Made by a program: the position numbers and the translations under genes
Part shown: one piece after another, positions 33,459-44,387 of the stretch
How positions within the stretch are numbered: position 1 is the first letter of the stretch
How the letters are laid out: each line of letters begins with the position of its first letter
The notes under the pieces: generated by a model
Database searches by the model: none
Told to the model about the DNA's origin: nothing
What the model saw: the letters and a program-made list of their open reading frames with translations, nothing else
Assembly: GCA_023362775.1 (NCBI GenBank)
Contig: JALMGJ010000018.1
Coordinates: forward strand, 2,605,001 to 2,669,000
DNA from: Charina bottae
Taxonomy: Eukaryota > Chordata > Lepidosauria > Squamata > Charinaidae
DNA length: 64,000 bases
Direction: 5' to 3'

Positions 33459-34802
33459 CTGCGGGAGGAAGAAGGCCCGGGAAAGTCAGAGGGAGAAGGG
33501 CGGGGGGGGGGGACTAAACGCCTCGGCCATCCCCTTGTTCCTGCACCTCGGCCTCCGGGCCGGCTCCCCTCCAAAATCGCCCGCAATGGCAGGCAGAAGC
33601 CGATCCCGCCTTCCCTTCACACACACCCCTCCTTCCTTTGGACCTTCTTCCTTCCAAGTCGCAGGCTGGCGCCTCCTTACGGAGGCCGATTTTGGGGCTC
33701 TCCGTTTTTTACAATGTAGCCCGCTAGGTTTTCCTCCTTCAGAAGGTGAATTTTCCACCTTGGGGCAAGTTCTCATCCTTTTCCTCTTCCTTTCTCCCTA
33801 GCCTTCCCCCACCCGCCCCCCCTCCAGAAGTGTTGGATCACTCCTCCTTTCATGTCTGCCGGGGAGGATGGGACCTGTGGTCTGACACTTGTGGAAATCT
33901 CGACAAGAGTGGGGAAGCGGGTATTCCGCCCCCGCCCCCGAGGATGCAGAGGCAGTGACATCATCGCCAACTCCGTTTTAGCTGCAGCCAAAGGGTAGGA
34001 GAAGCATCCCGTAATGGCCAAGATCTCCTTGATTGATTTCTCAGAGAGAACCTCAGTTGCTGGAGTCTAAAGCAGGGGCTTCCCAGTGGTGGGAGAGCGC
34101 CTCCGCTCCCCTCACGCCTATGTACCTAAAGGCTGTCTTCACTGCAGCTATAGCGGCACAGCGACGGTTGGAGGTCGCTTTAAAGGAACGGCTCTCTTCC
34201 TCCCATACCTACAGCACGGAAGGCGTCTTGTCTCCTCCGCAGCTGCGGCTCGCCTCTTCTAATCCGGCGACGCACACAAGCCGCCTGAATCTCAGCCGCT
34301 GCAACAAACCCATTTTACCGAAGGCGTCCCGCCCCAGCAGGCCACCCGCACTCGCCCGCCGCCTTCCTCGCTGGTGGGACGTCCCTACAAATCTGACCTG
34401 CGCCCCATTTCAGGGTCTTTACCGCCCTCACCCCCAGCAATCCGCAAGTCGCCCCAAAGTCTCCCGCTGTTTCTCCGAGAATGGGCCCTGGACCGTGAAG
34501 CTCGCGCGAGACCCCACAGACGGGTGGGGGAAGACGGCGGGCGGCTTGGGCGGCTCGGGCGGCTGCTGCTGGGGCACCCTTACCCCTTGCCCACACTCTC
34601 CCCTCGACCCACCAGCCAAACTCCCCCACCGCGCCGGGCAAGTGCTCGCCCTGCGCCTGCGGGCAGCGAGAATGCCCTCCACCTGGCTGCGATGTGGGGA
34701 GGGATGGGGAGGCGCGGGCGGAGCAGCGCGCTTGGGCCAGGGGCGGCCGCCTGGAAGTGCTCTTCGGGTCTGGGGGGCGCTTGAGACCCGCCTCTTCTTT
34801 AC

Positions 34803-34960
34803 CTGGACTTCCAAGGCGTCGGGCAATCTCGGGTCCGGCTTTCTTCTCCCCTCCCCGCTCGTTCAGTCTCGGGCGCAGTCCGCGCGTCCTTCCCCGGCGA
34901 ACATGGCCAGCGAGGCTGGTAGATCGCGGGCAGCCCGGCAGCTCTGAATATTCTTGGCCC
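34803..34960 (-). other. Possible non-coding first exon of the GPR12-like gene
   Basis: On the - strand GTCCAG|GTAAAG (exon edge at 34803) is a good donor that would pair with the acceptor at 33459, giving a 1.34-kb 5' intron. The transcription start is unknown; the upper boundary is a guess. Confidence 0.25.
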
Positions 34961-34987
34961 TTTGGGTCGGCTGATAAATCTCCCCTC

Positions 34988-34995
34988 TGACGTCA
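34988..34995. promoter_or_regulatory. Perfect CRE palindrome TGACGTCA
   Basis: Full consensus cAMP response element in the CpG island, about 1.57 kb from the GPR12-like ATG and about 190 bp upstream of the inferred first-exon donor. CREB/ATF proteins bind this site when it is unmethylated. Confidence 0.5.
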
Positions 34996-35560
34996 AAAGT
35001 CTTCGCTTCTATTCATGACCGGCTCCAAGGCTGTGATTCAGAGGCGCCCGTGATCAGAATAATAACCAGGGCGTCTTTCTCGCGCTCCCCCCGCCCGCTC
35101 CTTCTAGGTGTACCCAGACACACCGGCACAAAAGCGTGGAAGAAGCGCGCCCGCGAAGCCACGCGTGGCCGTCCTCTGGAATTTCATTCACAAGCTGGCT
35201 GGGACGCGTCACCCCCTCCCTCCCTTCTCCAAGGTCAGCTATTTCAGTCTGGCTTTCGGGCGGCGGGGGAGAAAACTCGGCGTTTGCCAAAACTGGCCGA
35301 CCTGGAGTGTTCTCGCTTAAGCCGCAAAAGAAGCTCTCTCCCGGCGCGGAGTCTGCGGCTGATGCCTCCAGTCTTGTGGGAGCTGACCCGGACGCGGTTG
35401 TTGCCAAGAGAGCGGGCTGCTGCCTCTCTTCTCTGGGGAACGGAGAGTGATTCAAGGGGACTTTGCCTCTTGTTGCGCCCCCGCCACGCGTCTCCCTCAG
35501 CTGATTCCAAGGAAACCCCGCGGGAAGTGCAGATGCGTCCAGCTTACAAAATTCCAAGGC

Positions 35561-35949
35561 AGGAAAAATAGTTTTGAGGCGATGCAGTGATCCGGTCTGT
35601 GGGACGCCAAAGCTAGTAAAATTGTGTCTAGACTTGTCCTTCAGACAAATAACTTTAATTATCTCTCTTACCTCCACGGGATGGGAAAGGATGTGTGTGT
35701 GTGGTTAAGAAAGTATTGGGGCGGGGGGATGGAGAAATATACATCTCCCAAGCTATATGTGGCACGACATCATGCATTTATGTGTAATGTATATTGTGCA
35801 CTTTGGCCTGAAAAAAACAAACATCACATACCCAGTGACTGATCAGGAGAGGGAGACATTATGGGCGCCATGAAAATGTGGACCCAGAGTGTGGCTGCTG
35901 TAATGCAATGTCCCTGCTGGGAATCATTAAGAAGGGAGTTCCAAAGAAA
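35561..35949. other. Intergenic, nothing recognised
   Basis: End of the CpG island, then AT-richer sequence. 35939-35949 is the left target duplication of the next SINE. Confidence 0.5.
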
Positions 35950-36278
35950 GGTAAAGGTAAAGGTTCCCCCCGCACATTTGTGCAGTCGTGTCCGACTCTA
36001 GGGGCCGGTGCTCATCTCCGTTTGTTAGCCGAAGAGCCAGCGTTGTCCGAAGACGCTTCCAAGGCCACGACCGGCATGACGCGCGCGGAACGCTGTTGCC
36101 TTCCCACCGAAGTGGTACCTATTCATCTACTTGCATTTGCATGCTTTCGAATTGCTAGGTTGGCAAGAGCTGGGGCGAGTGTGGGAGCTCACTCTGTCAC
36201 GCGGGGCTAGGGATTCGAACCTCTGAACTTGCGATCTGGCATCTTACCCGCTGAGCCACCATGCCCCTATTTCCCTAT
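35950..36278 (-). mobile_element. Sauria/Squam1-type SINE
   Basis: Same family as 7478, in - orientation, with the ACCTTT tail at 35950 and tRNA-like head near 36270. The 11-bp target duplication TTCCAAAGAAA lies at 35939-35949 and 36279-36289. Part of the tRNA-like region is shortened relative to the 44039 copy. Confidence 0.9.
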
Positions 36279-36289
36279 TTCCAAAGAAA

Positions 36290-36700
36290 ACAGCCCATTG
36301 AATTGCTCCTGGCGGGATCCAGAAAGGGAGATTCATGGATCTGGAAAAGGGGCGACCAAAACGATTAGTGGGCTGCAACCAGGCCGCCTCATCTGCCTCC
36401 TGATGAATCCGTAGGATGAGCAGGAAAGAACGATGAGAAAAGAATATGGAGCAACCAAGTGGTTCAAAAATGGGGAAGGAGTGAGTATTGTCACAGGACC
36501 TCTTTTACCTACTTGTAGAAATGCTTGGGTAGGAGGAGGAGAAATTTGGGAGAAGCATCAGCACTGTCAGATATGCTGATGGTACCACTTTGGTGGTTGG
36601 ATCCAATGAAAAGGAATCTCTGTCGAAGATAAACAAGAAAGTTCAAAAGCTGATTTTAAAAAACCCAAAACAAAGGGCCTAAAATTATATCTATAGGCAA
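36290..36700. other. Intergenic, possible degraded LINE fragment
   Basis: At about 36560-36650 one + frame reads TVRYADGTTLVVGSNEKESL, resembling a reverse transcriptase YADD box with a Gly change. The segment is too short to assign a family. Confidence 0.3.
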
Positions 36701-38351
36701 CGTAGTGGACCAAATGGGGCTACATCTGGGCTGGAAAAATGCAGACAGCTACAAGATGGCAGCAAAAGCACACAACACAACACAATCCAAGATGGCGACG
36801 GAGCCCCCCGAAGAGTGGCCCCGCGGGCCCAGACGGATCCTCCTGGAACAGCGGAGGCACAACACAGCAGCCAAGTGGCACGGTGGACCCAGTGGGTTGA
36901 CTATAAGTCTCCCCCGAGCCCCCAGTCCGCTGGAATAAGGAGTCAAGCATTGCAGCGGACAGGACCCCAAAGTGAAGACCCGAGTGGGTTAGTGAACCCC
37001 CTGGAGTGAGGAGCGAAACGCCCTGCCGGGGTCCCTTCAGTGTGATGAGTGGGGTGCTCCCTCCCTGGTGTGAGAGACGGGAGGGAGCCTGAGAGAGGAT
37101 GAGGTATGTATGTGGGGATCCTCTCTCCCTGAGTGAGAGTCAGGGAGGAGGAGAAGTGGGTGGGGCGCCCCCTGCTGGCTAGTGAGAGAGGCCGGAGAAG
37201 GGGGCGTGGTAGATGGGGTGATGGTTGGGTTCCCGCAGCGCTGAGAGCGGGAGCTGAAGTGCTGGCGAACTCGCCTCCACCCTGTGATCGCTTGCTGTGT
37301 TTGTTGTATGACTGGATGGAGGGGCCGCTAACCAGGGAACCCAGAGGGCTGGGATGTGGGGGGGGGAGAGAAATAGGAGCTCTGGGGGATTTAGAGCGGG
37401 TTGCTCCATTCAGGTGGTGACGGGGCGGAGGTGTCATGGCGGGAGACAAGAGGGCGGGCATCTTCAGGAAAGACGCCCCCGATGTTTGGTACCGGTTGTG
37501 TGTTCCAGCCCTCTGTACTCAGGCCCGGGTCCTGGACAGCAGAGCCATTGAGGCCCTGGCTTTCGGCTGCTGCTTCTTAATGCCAGGTTGGTTAACAACA
37601 AGGCCCCCTTATACGTGAGTTGATCACAGAGGAGGGGGCAAACCTGGCGTGCATCACCGAGACCTGGCTGGTCTCAGAATGGGGGGGGGGGGGTAGCCCT
37701 TTCAGAAGTGTGCCAGGCTGGGTTTCAGGCGTGGCACCAGCTGAGACACCGGGGCTGGGGAGGAGGGGTGGCGGTTGTCATCCGAGAGTCTCTGTTGGCT
37801 GTCAGGGGCGCTGCTCCGCAAGTGGCCGGTTGTGAGACCCTGTTCCTCAAGTTGGGTTCCCGAGAACAGTTGGGAGTGTTGCTACTGTACCAGCCTCCCT
37901 GCTGCGTAGCAACCTCCCTGCCCGAGCTGCTGGAGGCTTTCTCGGGGTTGGCGATGGAGTTTCCCAGACTTATGATTCTGGGGGACTTCAACCTGCCGTC
38001 TCAGGGGCGTGCCTCAGAGGCGGCTCGGGAGTTCATGGCCACTATGGCGGCCGTGGGCCTGTTCCAGATTATCCGGGACCCAACTCGAGACAGTGGCCTC
38101 ACCCCGGACTTGGTTTTCTTGTCAGAGCAGTGGCAATGTGATCTGAAGGGAAGAGTTACATGTATCCCCTCTGTCATGGTCAGATCACGCCCTGGTGACC
38201 CTGAGGCTCTCCTGTGCTGCCCCACTCCGCAGGGAGGCTGGACCCATTCGATTGGTCCGCCCCTGGCGACTTATGGACCCGATGAGGTTTCAGAGGGAGC
38301 TGGGGGTTATACCCGAGGATCTGCTGCACGGTCCAGCGGAGGCCCTTTTCC
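36700..38351 (+). pseudogene. CR1/L3-type LINE fragment with endonuclease domain
   Basis: Between about 37590 and 38260 a + strand frame, broken by shifts at the G run (37682-37693), reads ACITETWLVSE, GGGVAVVIRESLLAVRG, LFLKLGSREQLGVLLLYQPP, MILGDFNLPSQG and DPTRDSGLTPDLVF. These are apurinic endonuclease motifs (TETWL; GDFN with catalytic Asp/Asn) of CR1/L3-clade LINEs. The reverse transcriptase part is missing, with a Tc1-like end at the 3' side. The 5' part (36.7-37.5 kb) is probably untranslated leader. Not functional. Confidence 0.65.
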
Positions 38352-38509
38352 CCGTAAAAGATTTCAGTTTGTTTTTCAATCGAATTGTACAGCTCATATG
38401 TTATATTAAAGGTGGAAAAAATTCTGAAGTGATTTATCTTGGTCTGATTTTTTTACATCTCAAAACCCTGGCATTTTAACAGGGGTGCGTAGACTTTTTA
38501 TATCCACTG
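38352..38509. mobile_element. Tc1-like DNA transposon end
   Basis: The right terminus AGACTTTTTATATCCACTG, followed by TA (38510-38511), is the Tc1-family inverted repeat. AAAGGTGGAAAAAATTCTGA and CAAAACCCTGGCATTTTAAC before it match the subterminal part of such elements. The rest of the transposon is absent, so this is a truncated relic joined to the LINE fragment. Confidence 0.75.
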
Positions 38510-38511
38510 TA

Positions 38512-39130
38512 CTCCCTTGCTAGTAACTTCATCTTTTGGAGGGATTGGGAACAAAACAGATTTCTTCTTTCATACTTTCACAGTTCTTATCAATAGAATT
38601 CCAGAGCACATTTCAGATTCTTCGACTGAAGTGGGATTCCTGCATTTTCTCCCAAAGATACCACACAGTGCAGCAGCAGTTCTGTGTATCCAATATTTTA
38701 AGAATTCGGGAGACAGAAAATGACAGTTAATTAGCTGTTCGAGATAAACTTTTATGTGCCGCAATGTGCCATTTTCAATCCAGACTCCCGGAGACAGATT
38801 TGAAGGACTATCAAGAAACAGTTCATTGACAGAAATATGTCACTTCTAACCATCTGGCTGGAAAGAGGATTTCTCACTTTTTCTTCATTCTGACAAGAAT
38901 TGGCACCATAGCCTGGCACAGTTAGAGCTGGCAGTTTCTGCTACAGAGACAGTAGATGTAGTGCAGCCCAGAAGGAAGCCACGCAAACTGAAATGGCTTC
39001 TCCGTGTCGCTGTTTCAAAGGGTGGCTGATCTGTGCCCATTTATTCATTTAGCAGGCCGGAGTGGGGGACAGGCCAGGCAAGGCCACAAGATCTCCTGAA
39101 GTGGAGGAGCTGTCCAGGAATTCCAGCAGG
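38512..39130. other. Intergenic, nothing recognised
   Basis: No gene or repeat recognised. Confidence 0.5.
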
Positions 39131-39139
39131 TACTAGTAA

Positions 39140-39454
39140 CAGGGTTCCCCAACCTTTTTGGTGCCAGGGACCCTTTTCAAAAGACGATTTTTCCATGGAC
39201 CGGGAGGGTGGGGTTTCCGGGATTTCCACAGACCGGGGGGTGGGGTTTGCGGGCAGGAGCCAATCACGTGCACCGGGGGGCAGGGTTTGCAGACAGGAGC
39301 CAATCGCGTGCACCGGGGGGCGGGAGCCAATCACAAGCACTGGGGGCGGGGTTTGCGAGCGGGAGCCAATTGCACAGAAGGGGGCGGGGTTTGCAGACAG
39401 GAGCCCCGCAGCCCAGTTCCTAACAGGCTGCAGCCCACAGGTTGGGGACCCCTG
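39140..39454. mobile_element. hAT-type MITE A with CCAAT/GC-box minisatellite
   Basis: Termini CAGGGTTCCCCAACC and GGTTGGGGACCCCTG are inverted repeats. Flanks are TACTAGTAA (39131-39139) and TACTAGAA (39455-39462), differing by one insertion. The interior has four units of GGGCGGGGTTTGC...GGGAGCCAAT type, each carrying a CCAAT box and a GC box. No coding capacity. Confidence 0.82.
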
Positions 39455-39462
39455 TACTAGAA

Positions 39463-40030
39463 CAAGGGTCGGAAACTGCAGCTTGCGAGCCACATGCGGC
39501 TCTTTGGCCCCTTAAGTGTGGCTCGTCCGCAGCTGAACTCACCCCCGCCCCTTCCACGCAATTGGATCCCGCCCCCAAACTCTTACGCTCTTACGTGCTC
39601 TCGCTCTCCAAGGCCGGGGCCACCCGCAGCCACCCACACCTCGCGCACAGCCCGTGGGGCTCTCTGCCGCTCCCTTCGACGGAGGAGGGACCGACGTGCC
39701 TTGGGAGCTGCTGCTGCTGCTGCCGGCATGTCTGGGCGAGGCGCGCGGGCGGAGCTGCCCACCTGGCACTCGGGCGCTCCGGCTGGGGTGCAGCGGGACG
39801 GGAGCATCGCCGGCGGCCCGCGAGGACTGGCCATGGAAGGTGAGCGAGGGCCGGGGCGGCCGGCCAAGCGGCAGCGCAGCGCAGCCCTGTATCTTACCCT
39901 TCCGCGCGATTGGCTCCCTCCCGCAAACCCCGCCCCCTTCCACGTGATTGGCCCCCACACGCAAACCCCGCCCCCTGGCCCTCGAGCATGTCAAAATGGC
40001 TCCTGGCATAAAAAAGTTTGCCGACCACTG
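39463..40030. mobile_element. hAT-type MITE B, inserted next to MITE A
   Basis: Termini CAAGGGTCGG and CCGACCACTG, with a perfect 8-bp target duplication TACTAGAA at 39455-39462 and 40031-40038. The left copy is also the right target copy of MITE A. The ends are related to the 9113 element (TGCGGCTCTTTGGCCCCTTA occurs reversed there). The CpG-rich interior differs from the 9113 copy. Confidence 0.85.
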
Positions 40031-40038
40031 TACTAGAA

Positions 40039-40753
40039 GATTGGTGGAGGAATTGCACTGTGCTTTCCAAACTATACCTGGGGCTCTGATCCTGACGGTA
40101 ACTCTAGCCAAGATTTCTTCCTCCCAGTGAAACCCTGATACGAAGAGCCTCAAGCTGCTCAGGTTGTGCCATGTGCATGAGAAGAATTGGAATGGAGAAT
40201 CCAGTAGGAGGTCTCATTCAATTCCAGATTCAGGATCAGAGTTAGCATTTGGCTTAATTGGTCCAGGAAATGGAAGCACACTTTGGAAAGATCATGGCCA
40301 TTTTGGGGAAGTATGGCATCGATCCCCGCCAAGTAATGAAATGCACACTGAAAGATGGACATGTTCTTCAACGGCATGGCTAATATTATTCAGGGCTGCA
40401 ATAACACTGGCCAACTGACTATGAGAATTGGCAGTGGAATTCATTGCCAGTCTTAATTCCTGGGTTGACTTACCTACTGAGTGTTCCACTGCTGAATGAG
40501 AGTTTAAAATGACCGGGAAAACAGAGACAGGGACACATCAGCACGGTGTTTCTCAAGTCTGATGGTTCTCCTCTGATTCATAAAATCCAAGCTGAGGGAG
40601 GAGGATCAGACTGCCCAAAGAATGAACACCAATGGGTCTAGTGCTGGTCTTTTAAGCCACTGTTCCATGACTTCCTGGCTTTCTTGCATTTTCTTAGAGC
40701 AGAAAGTCTCCTTTGTATGCCTCTGGTTTAAAACAGCATTAGCATTAAACAGC
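40039..40753. other. Intergenic, nothing recognised
   Basis: Short open frames on both strands have no family features. Confidence 0.5.
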
Positions 40754-40761
40754 TTCTACAG

Positions 40762-40994
40762 AAGAGCTTTCCAAACTGTGTGTCAGGACACGTTAGTGTG
40801 TCTGCTGCAGTGTCTGGGTGTGTCGCAGCTGCTGCTGCCTTCAAACCTGCTGTGATTCTGCACAGGTCCTAGTGCCTGCCTTGTGCCCTGCTGTAAGAGT
40901 GTGTCGTGAAATGAGGCCCTGCTGTAAGTGTGTGTCGTGAAGTGATGCATGTCTAGAAAGTGTGTCACCAACATGAAAAGTTTGGAAAGCTCTG
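40762..40994. mobile_element. hAT-type MITE, CTTTCCAAA family
   Basis: Termini AGAGCTTTCCAAACTG and GTTTGGAAAGCTCTG, with a perfect 8-bp target duplication TTCTACAG (40754-40761, 40995-41002). The right copy overlaps the first bases of the neighbouring CAGGTAGTCC element. The interior has repeated GTGTGTCGTGAA words. Related to 18058 at the ends. Confidence 0.85.
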
Positions 40995-40999
40995 TTCTA

Positions 41000-41390
41000 C
41001 AGGTAGTCCTCGCTTAACAACCATTTGTTTACTGATGGTTTGGACTTATGACCGTGCTGAAAAAGTGACTTACGACCAGTCCGCACATTTACGACCATCA
41101 CAACATCCCCCCACGGTCACGTGATCATGATTTGGGTACTTGGCAACCGGTTTGCATTTATGACCGTTGCAGCGTCCAGTGGTCATGTGATCACCATTTT
41201 TGACCTTCCTGGCCAGCTTCTGGCAAGCAAAATCAATGGGGAATCGTGTGGTTCGCTTAACGCCCGCGGTGATTCGCTTAACAACCGCTGCAAAAATGGT
41301 CATACAATCGAGTCAGATTTGCTTAATGACCACTTCGCTTAGCAACTGAAATTCCGGTCCAAATTGTGGTCTTTAAGCGAGGACTACCTG
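41000..41390. mobile_element. Tc1/mariner-like MITE, CAGGTAGTCC family, copy 3
   Basis: CAGGTAGTCCTCGCTTAACA at the left and GCGAGGACTACCTG at the right, flanked by TA on both sides (40998-40999, 41391-41392). It is close in sequence to copy 1. Confidence 0.85.
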
Positions 41391-41392
41391 TA

Positions 41393-42745
41393 CTGAAAGG
41401 AACACAACAGTTACCAGAAATCTCTCCCCTTCTTCATTGTCTCTTGTTCACACACATGGGTTGGCATTAAGCACTGCTGCTCTCTAAGTAACAGCCTCTT
41501 TCCTTTGCCCCTGCCCAGATCAACACAATTTAGCCATTTCAGAAACTGTGGCGTTTGAAAATAGAACAAGTCACGTTAATGACCCGTTGCTTTGCAAGGC
41601 AGCACAAATGGATTTAAGCATTTGGATTTAGATGCATTAAAAAGTGAAACTTATCTTTAACTGCTATCCTGCCCACCCACACTTCCCCATTTCAGTTCTT
41701 GTTTGTCTTTCCAAGATCAATTTTAGAAAATAAATCTATAAAGTGTTCCAGAGGAATAATATGTGCATGAGTTCTCTTGAATACAATTTCAGTGGAAAGA
41801 TGGGTTTTATTTCAACAAGTGAACACAGCAGAGAATGAGGAGGAATGAGAACCAGGGACACTTGTCCAGGTGAGAGAGACAGAACCTGGTTTTCTCTGGG
41901 TTTAATCCAGGAGTGTAATAGCATGAACTCCTGACTTCACTGGGGTTTTTCTTTTTCAACCAATACTAATTCTGATCAAGAATGCCTGTGGTTTAGTCTT
42001 CTGCTATCCCAGTGATAGGCTATTTTCACCCACTGGAATAAGCCATGAAATAGTTTGGTTTTGCCTTAGCATTTTGTGAAAAGCCACCTATAACAGCTTA
42101 TAAACCATTGGCTTAGCATAATGGCTGAACCTAGACAACAGTGGTTTAGTCAACAACTATGATTCATCAGACCATGGGTTAGCACAATATGTGAATCTTG
42201 TCACAGTGAATAATGGGCAATGAAAAAACTTATTGTGCAATCCCATATACAGTTTCGGATCTTCCCTCCCTTCACGTTTTAACTCCAAGAAGGCGTTTAA
42301 GAAGGACTGACTGATCCAAAGTCAGCTTCTGGGCTTCACAGCTTTTGAGCCCACATCGCCCTGTCTGAGCCCAAAACTCTAACCACTTGCACCTTGAATT
42401 GGCCCAAAAGAGCAGTTGGTGAAAGAAATAGCACAAAAAGATAGCACAAACATCAAACCCACATTTCCTTTTGGTTAGGGTTGTGCAGCTTTTCCAAAAC
42501 ACACTTCACTTTGACAATTTGAGACACTTTGTCAAGCTGTCTCACTTCCTTGCTTCCAAGAATGCAGTGACCAAGAGGGCTATTAAATGATGAGTCTTGG
42601 GTTACCCAGCTACCATGATTGTCATTATCTTAATCCAGTGTACCTACAGTGGAAACCCACTACACTCATCACTTATTTTTTAAGATGGAGTCTTATCTTG
42701 GAGTAATTGCTATTGAACAAAGCAGAATTTCCTTCTAGGTAATAA
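41393..42745. other. Intergenic, nothing recognised
   Basis: No gene, RNA or repeat family recognised. Confidence 0.5.
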
Positions 42746-43062
42746 CATGCTGAGTGGTTAAGATGCCAGGCTTGTTGATCGGAAGGTCGCAAGTTCGGCG
42801 GTTCGAGACCCTAGCCCCGCGTGACGGAGTGAGCTCCCGCACTAGCCCCAGCTCTTGCCAACCTAGCAATTCGAAAGCATGCAAATGCAAGTAGATGAAT
42901 AGGTACCACTTCGGTGGGAAGGTAACAGCGTTCCGCGCGCGTCATGCCGGCCACATGACCACAGAAGCGTCTTCGGACAGCGCTGGCTCTTCGGCTAACA
43001 AACGGAGATGAGCACCGGCCCCTAGAGTCAGACACGACTGTGCAGGGGAAACCTTTACCTTT
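42746..43062 (+). mobile_element. Sauria/Squam1-type SINE
   Basis: Near complete, + orientation: GCTGAGTGGTTAAGATGCCA head, B-box-like GGTTCGAGACC, conserved body, and AGACACGACTGTGCAGGGGA plus ACCTTT tail. The 5' tip is slightly degraded and no clear target duplication was found. Confidence 0.85.
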
Positions 43063-43776
43063 TTAAATATGCACAGGATTGTGCAGTTCAAATTTCTAGC
43101 CCTATCAAAGAGAACAGAAGGACAGGCTAGACCAGCCTTTCTCAACCTTGGCAACTTTAAGATGGGTGGACTTCAACTCCCAGAATTTCCCAGCCAGACC
43201 TCAAATGTGGAATTCCTGTTATGCATTTTTGGCACTTTTCGCACCAAAAATTCAGTTAGGCAATAAAAAATGTTCTCTGGCAGATACTCTGAAAGTGCCT
43301 GCCAGCCTCAAAATAACGAAAACAAAAACCTGGGCAAAATAGTAGGTGGACTTAATGTTATATATGCCTGTGTTTTAAGGAATTTATCCTGCTTCTTATC
43401 CAAGCTGGCTCACACGTTTTAAAATGTGGGGGCACTAGGAGGGAACACCATCACCTTTATAACACCATACTAGAAATAATATAGGTAAATAAAACAGAAC
43501 AGGGAAAGGGATTAAATAAAATGGAAGGAATTAAATATGAAAAGGTCTTCTAGAAGTCAACTCACGGCTTGTGGGACACAGCCAACCTCCCAGCCCCCCA
43601 GAGGCTCTGAAGATCGTCCTTTGGGATGTGGTGGCACTATCAGAATGTCCACCTTCCCTTAAGCTCTCAGAGAAGAAAGATCCAGGTGTTGCATAATGTC
43701 ATGTCCCCATGTACGGGCTTTTACATGACTTGTACTTTTTCTCTTGGGAGGGGCAATTTCTCTATTTTTGACACAG
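43063..43776. other. Intergenic, with a hAT MITE fragment
   Basis: At about 43130-43198 CTTTCTCAACCTTGGCAACT through CCAGAATTTCCCAGCCAGAC is the left half of the 20280-type MITE. The remainder shows nothing. Confidence 0.55.
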
Positions 43777-43788
43777 TATGTATATCCC

Positions 43789-44025
43789 GCACTCGCCCCA
43801 GCTCTTGCCAACCTAGCAATTCGAAAGCATGCAAAAGCTAGTAGATGAATAGGTACCACTTCGGTGGGTGGGTAACAGCGTTCCGCGCGCGTCATGCCGG
43901 CCACATGACTGCGGAAGCGTCTTCGGGCAACGCTGGATCTTCGGCTAACAAACGGAGATGAGCACTGGCCCCTAGAGTCGGACACGACTGCACAAATGTG
44001 CGGGGGGAACCTTTACCTTTACCTT
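43789..44025 (+). mobile_element. Sauria/Squam1-type SINE, 5' truncated
   Basis: The tRNA-like head is missing; the copy starts in the body at CACTCGCCCCAGCTC. The 12-bp target duplication TATGTATATCCC (43777-43788, 44026-44037) shows that the truncation happened at insertion. Confidence 0.9.
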
Positions 44026-44038
44026 TATGTATATCCCA

Positions 44039-44378
44039 AGGGGGGCATGGTGGCTCAGCGGGTAAGACGCCAGGCTTGTCGATTAGAAGATCGCAAGTTC
44101 GGAGGTTCGAATCCCTAGCCCTGCGTGACGGAGTGAGCTCCCGCACTCGCCCCAGCTCTTGCCAACCTAGCAATTCGAAAGCATGCAAATGCAAGTAGAT
44201 AAATAGGTACCACTTTGGTGGGAAGGTAACAGCGTTCCTCATGCGTCATGCCGGCCACATGACTGCGGAAGCGTCTTCGGGCAACGCTGGCTCTTCGTCT
44301 AACAAACGGAGATGAGCACCGGCCCCTAGAATCGGACACGACTGCACAAATGTGCGGGGGGAACCTTTACGTTTTATA
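44039..44378 (+). mobile_element. Sauria/Squam1-type SINE, full length
   Basis: The head contains an A box (TGGCTCAGCGGG, 44051-44062) and a B box (GGTTCGAATCC, 44104-44114). The tail is GTCGGACACGACTG plus ACCTTTAC. The 9-bp target duplication TATATCCCA (44030-44038, 44379-44387) lies inside the right target copy of the preceding SINE, so the two inserted one after the other at the same spot. Confidence 0.92.
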
Positions 44379-44387
44379 TATATCCCA

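Larger units (their letters stand above)
32100..35560. promoter_or_regulatory. CpG island over the GPR12-like gene
   Basis: Dense CG dinucleotides and high GC extend from about 32.1 to 35.6 kb, covering the coding exon, the inferred 5' intron and the upstream region. Such islands mark promoters. Long antisense and alternative-frame open reading frames here come from GC bias. Confidence 0.75.

Noticed and set aside
31952..33586. A 544-codon open frame on the - strand, longer than the GPR12-like frame
   Set aside because: It overlaps the receptor in another frame, is made of Arg/Ala/Gly/Pro from GC-rich codons and has no membrane or other domain. The 374-aa frame shows all receptor motifs.
32416..33801. 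A 461-codon open frame on the + strand
   Set aside because: It is antisense to the receptor gene in a CpG island. Composition is GC-driven and no motif is visible.
37133..37420. A possible separate gene in the G-rich 37-kb region
   Set aside because: The downstream frames in the same direction carry LINE endonuclease motifs, so this is best read as LINE leader sequence.
44039..44115. A tRNA gene, from the A and B boxes
   Set aside because: The tRNA-like stretch is followed by a SINE body and BovB-type tail with target duplications. It does not close into a clear cloverleaf with proper acceptor pairing.
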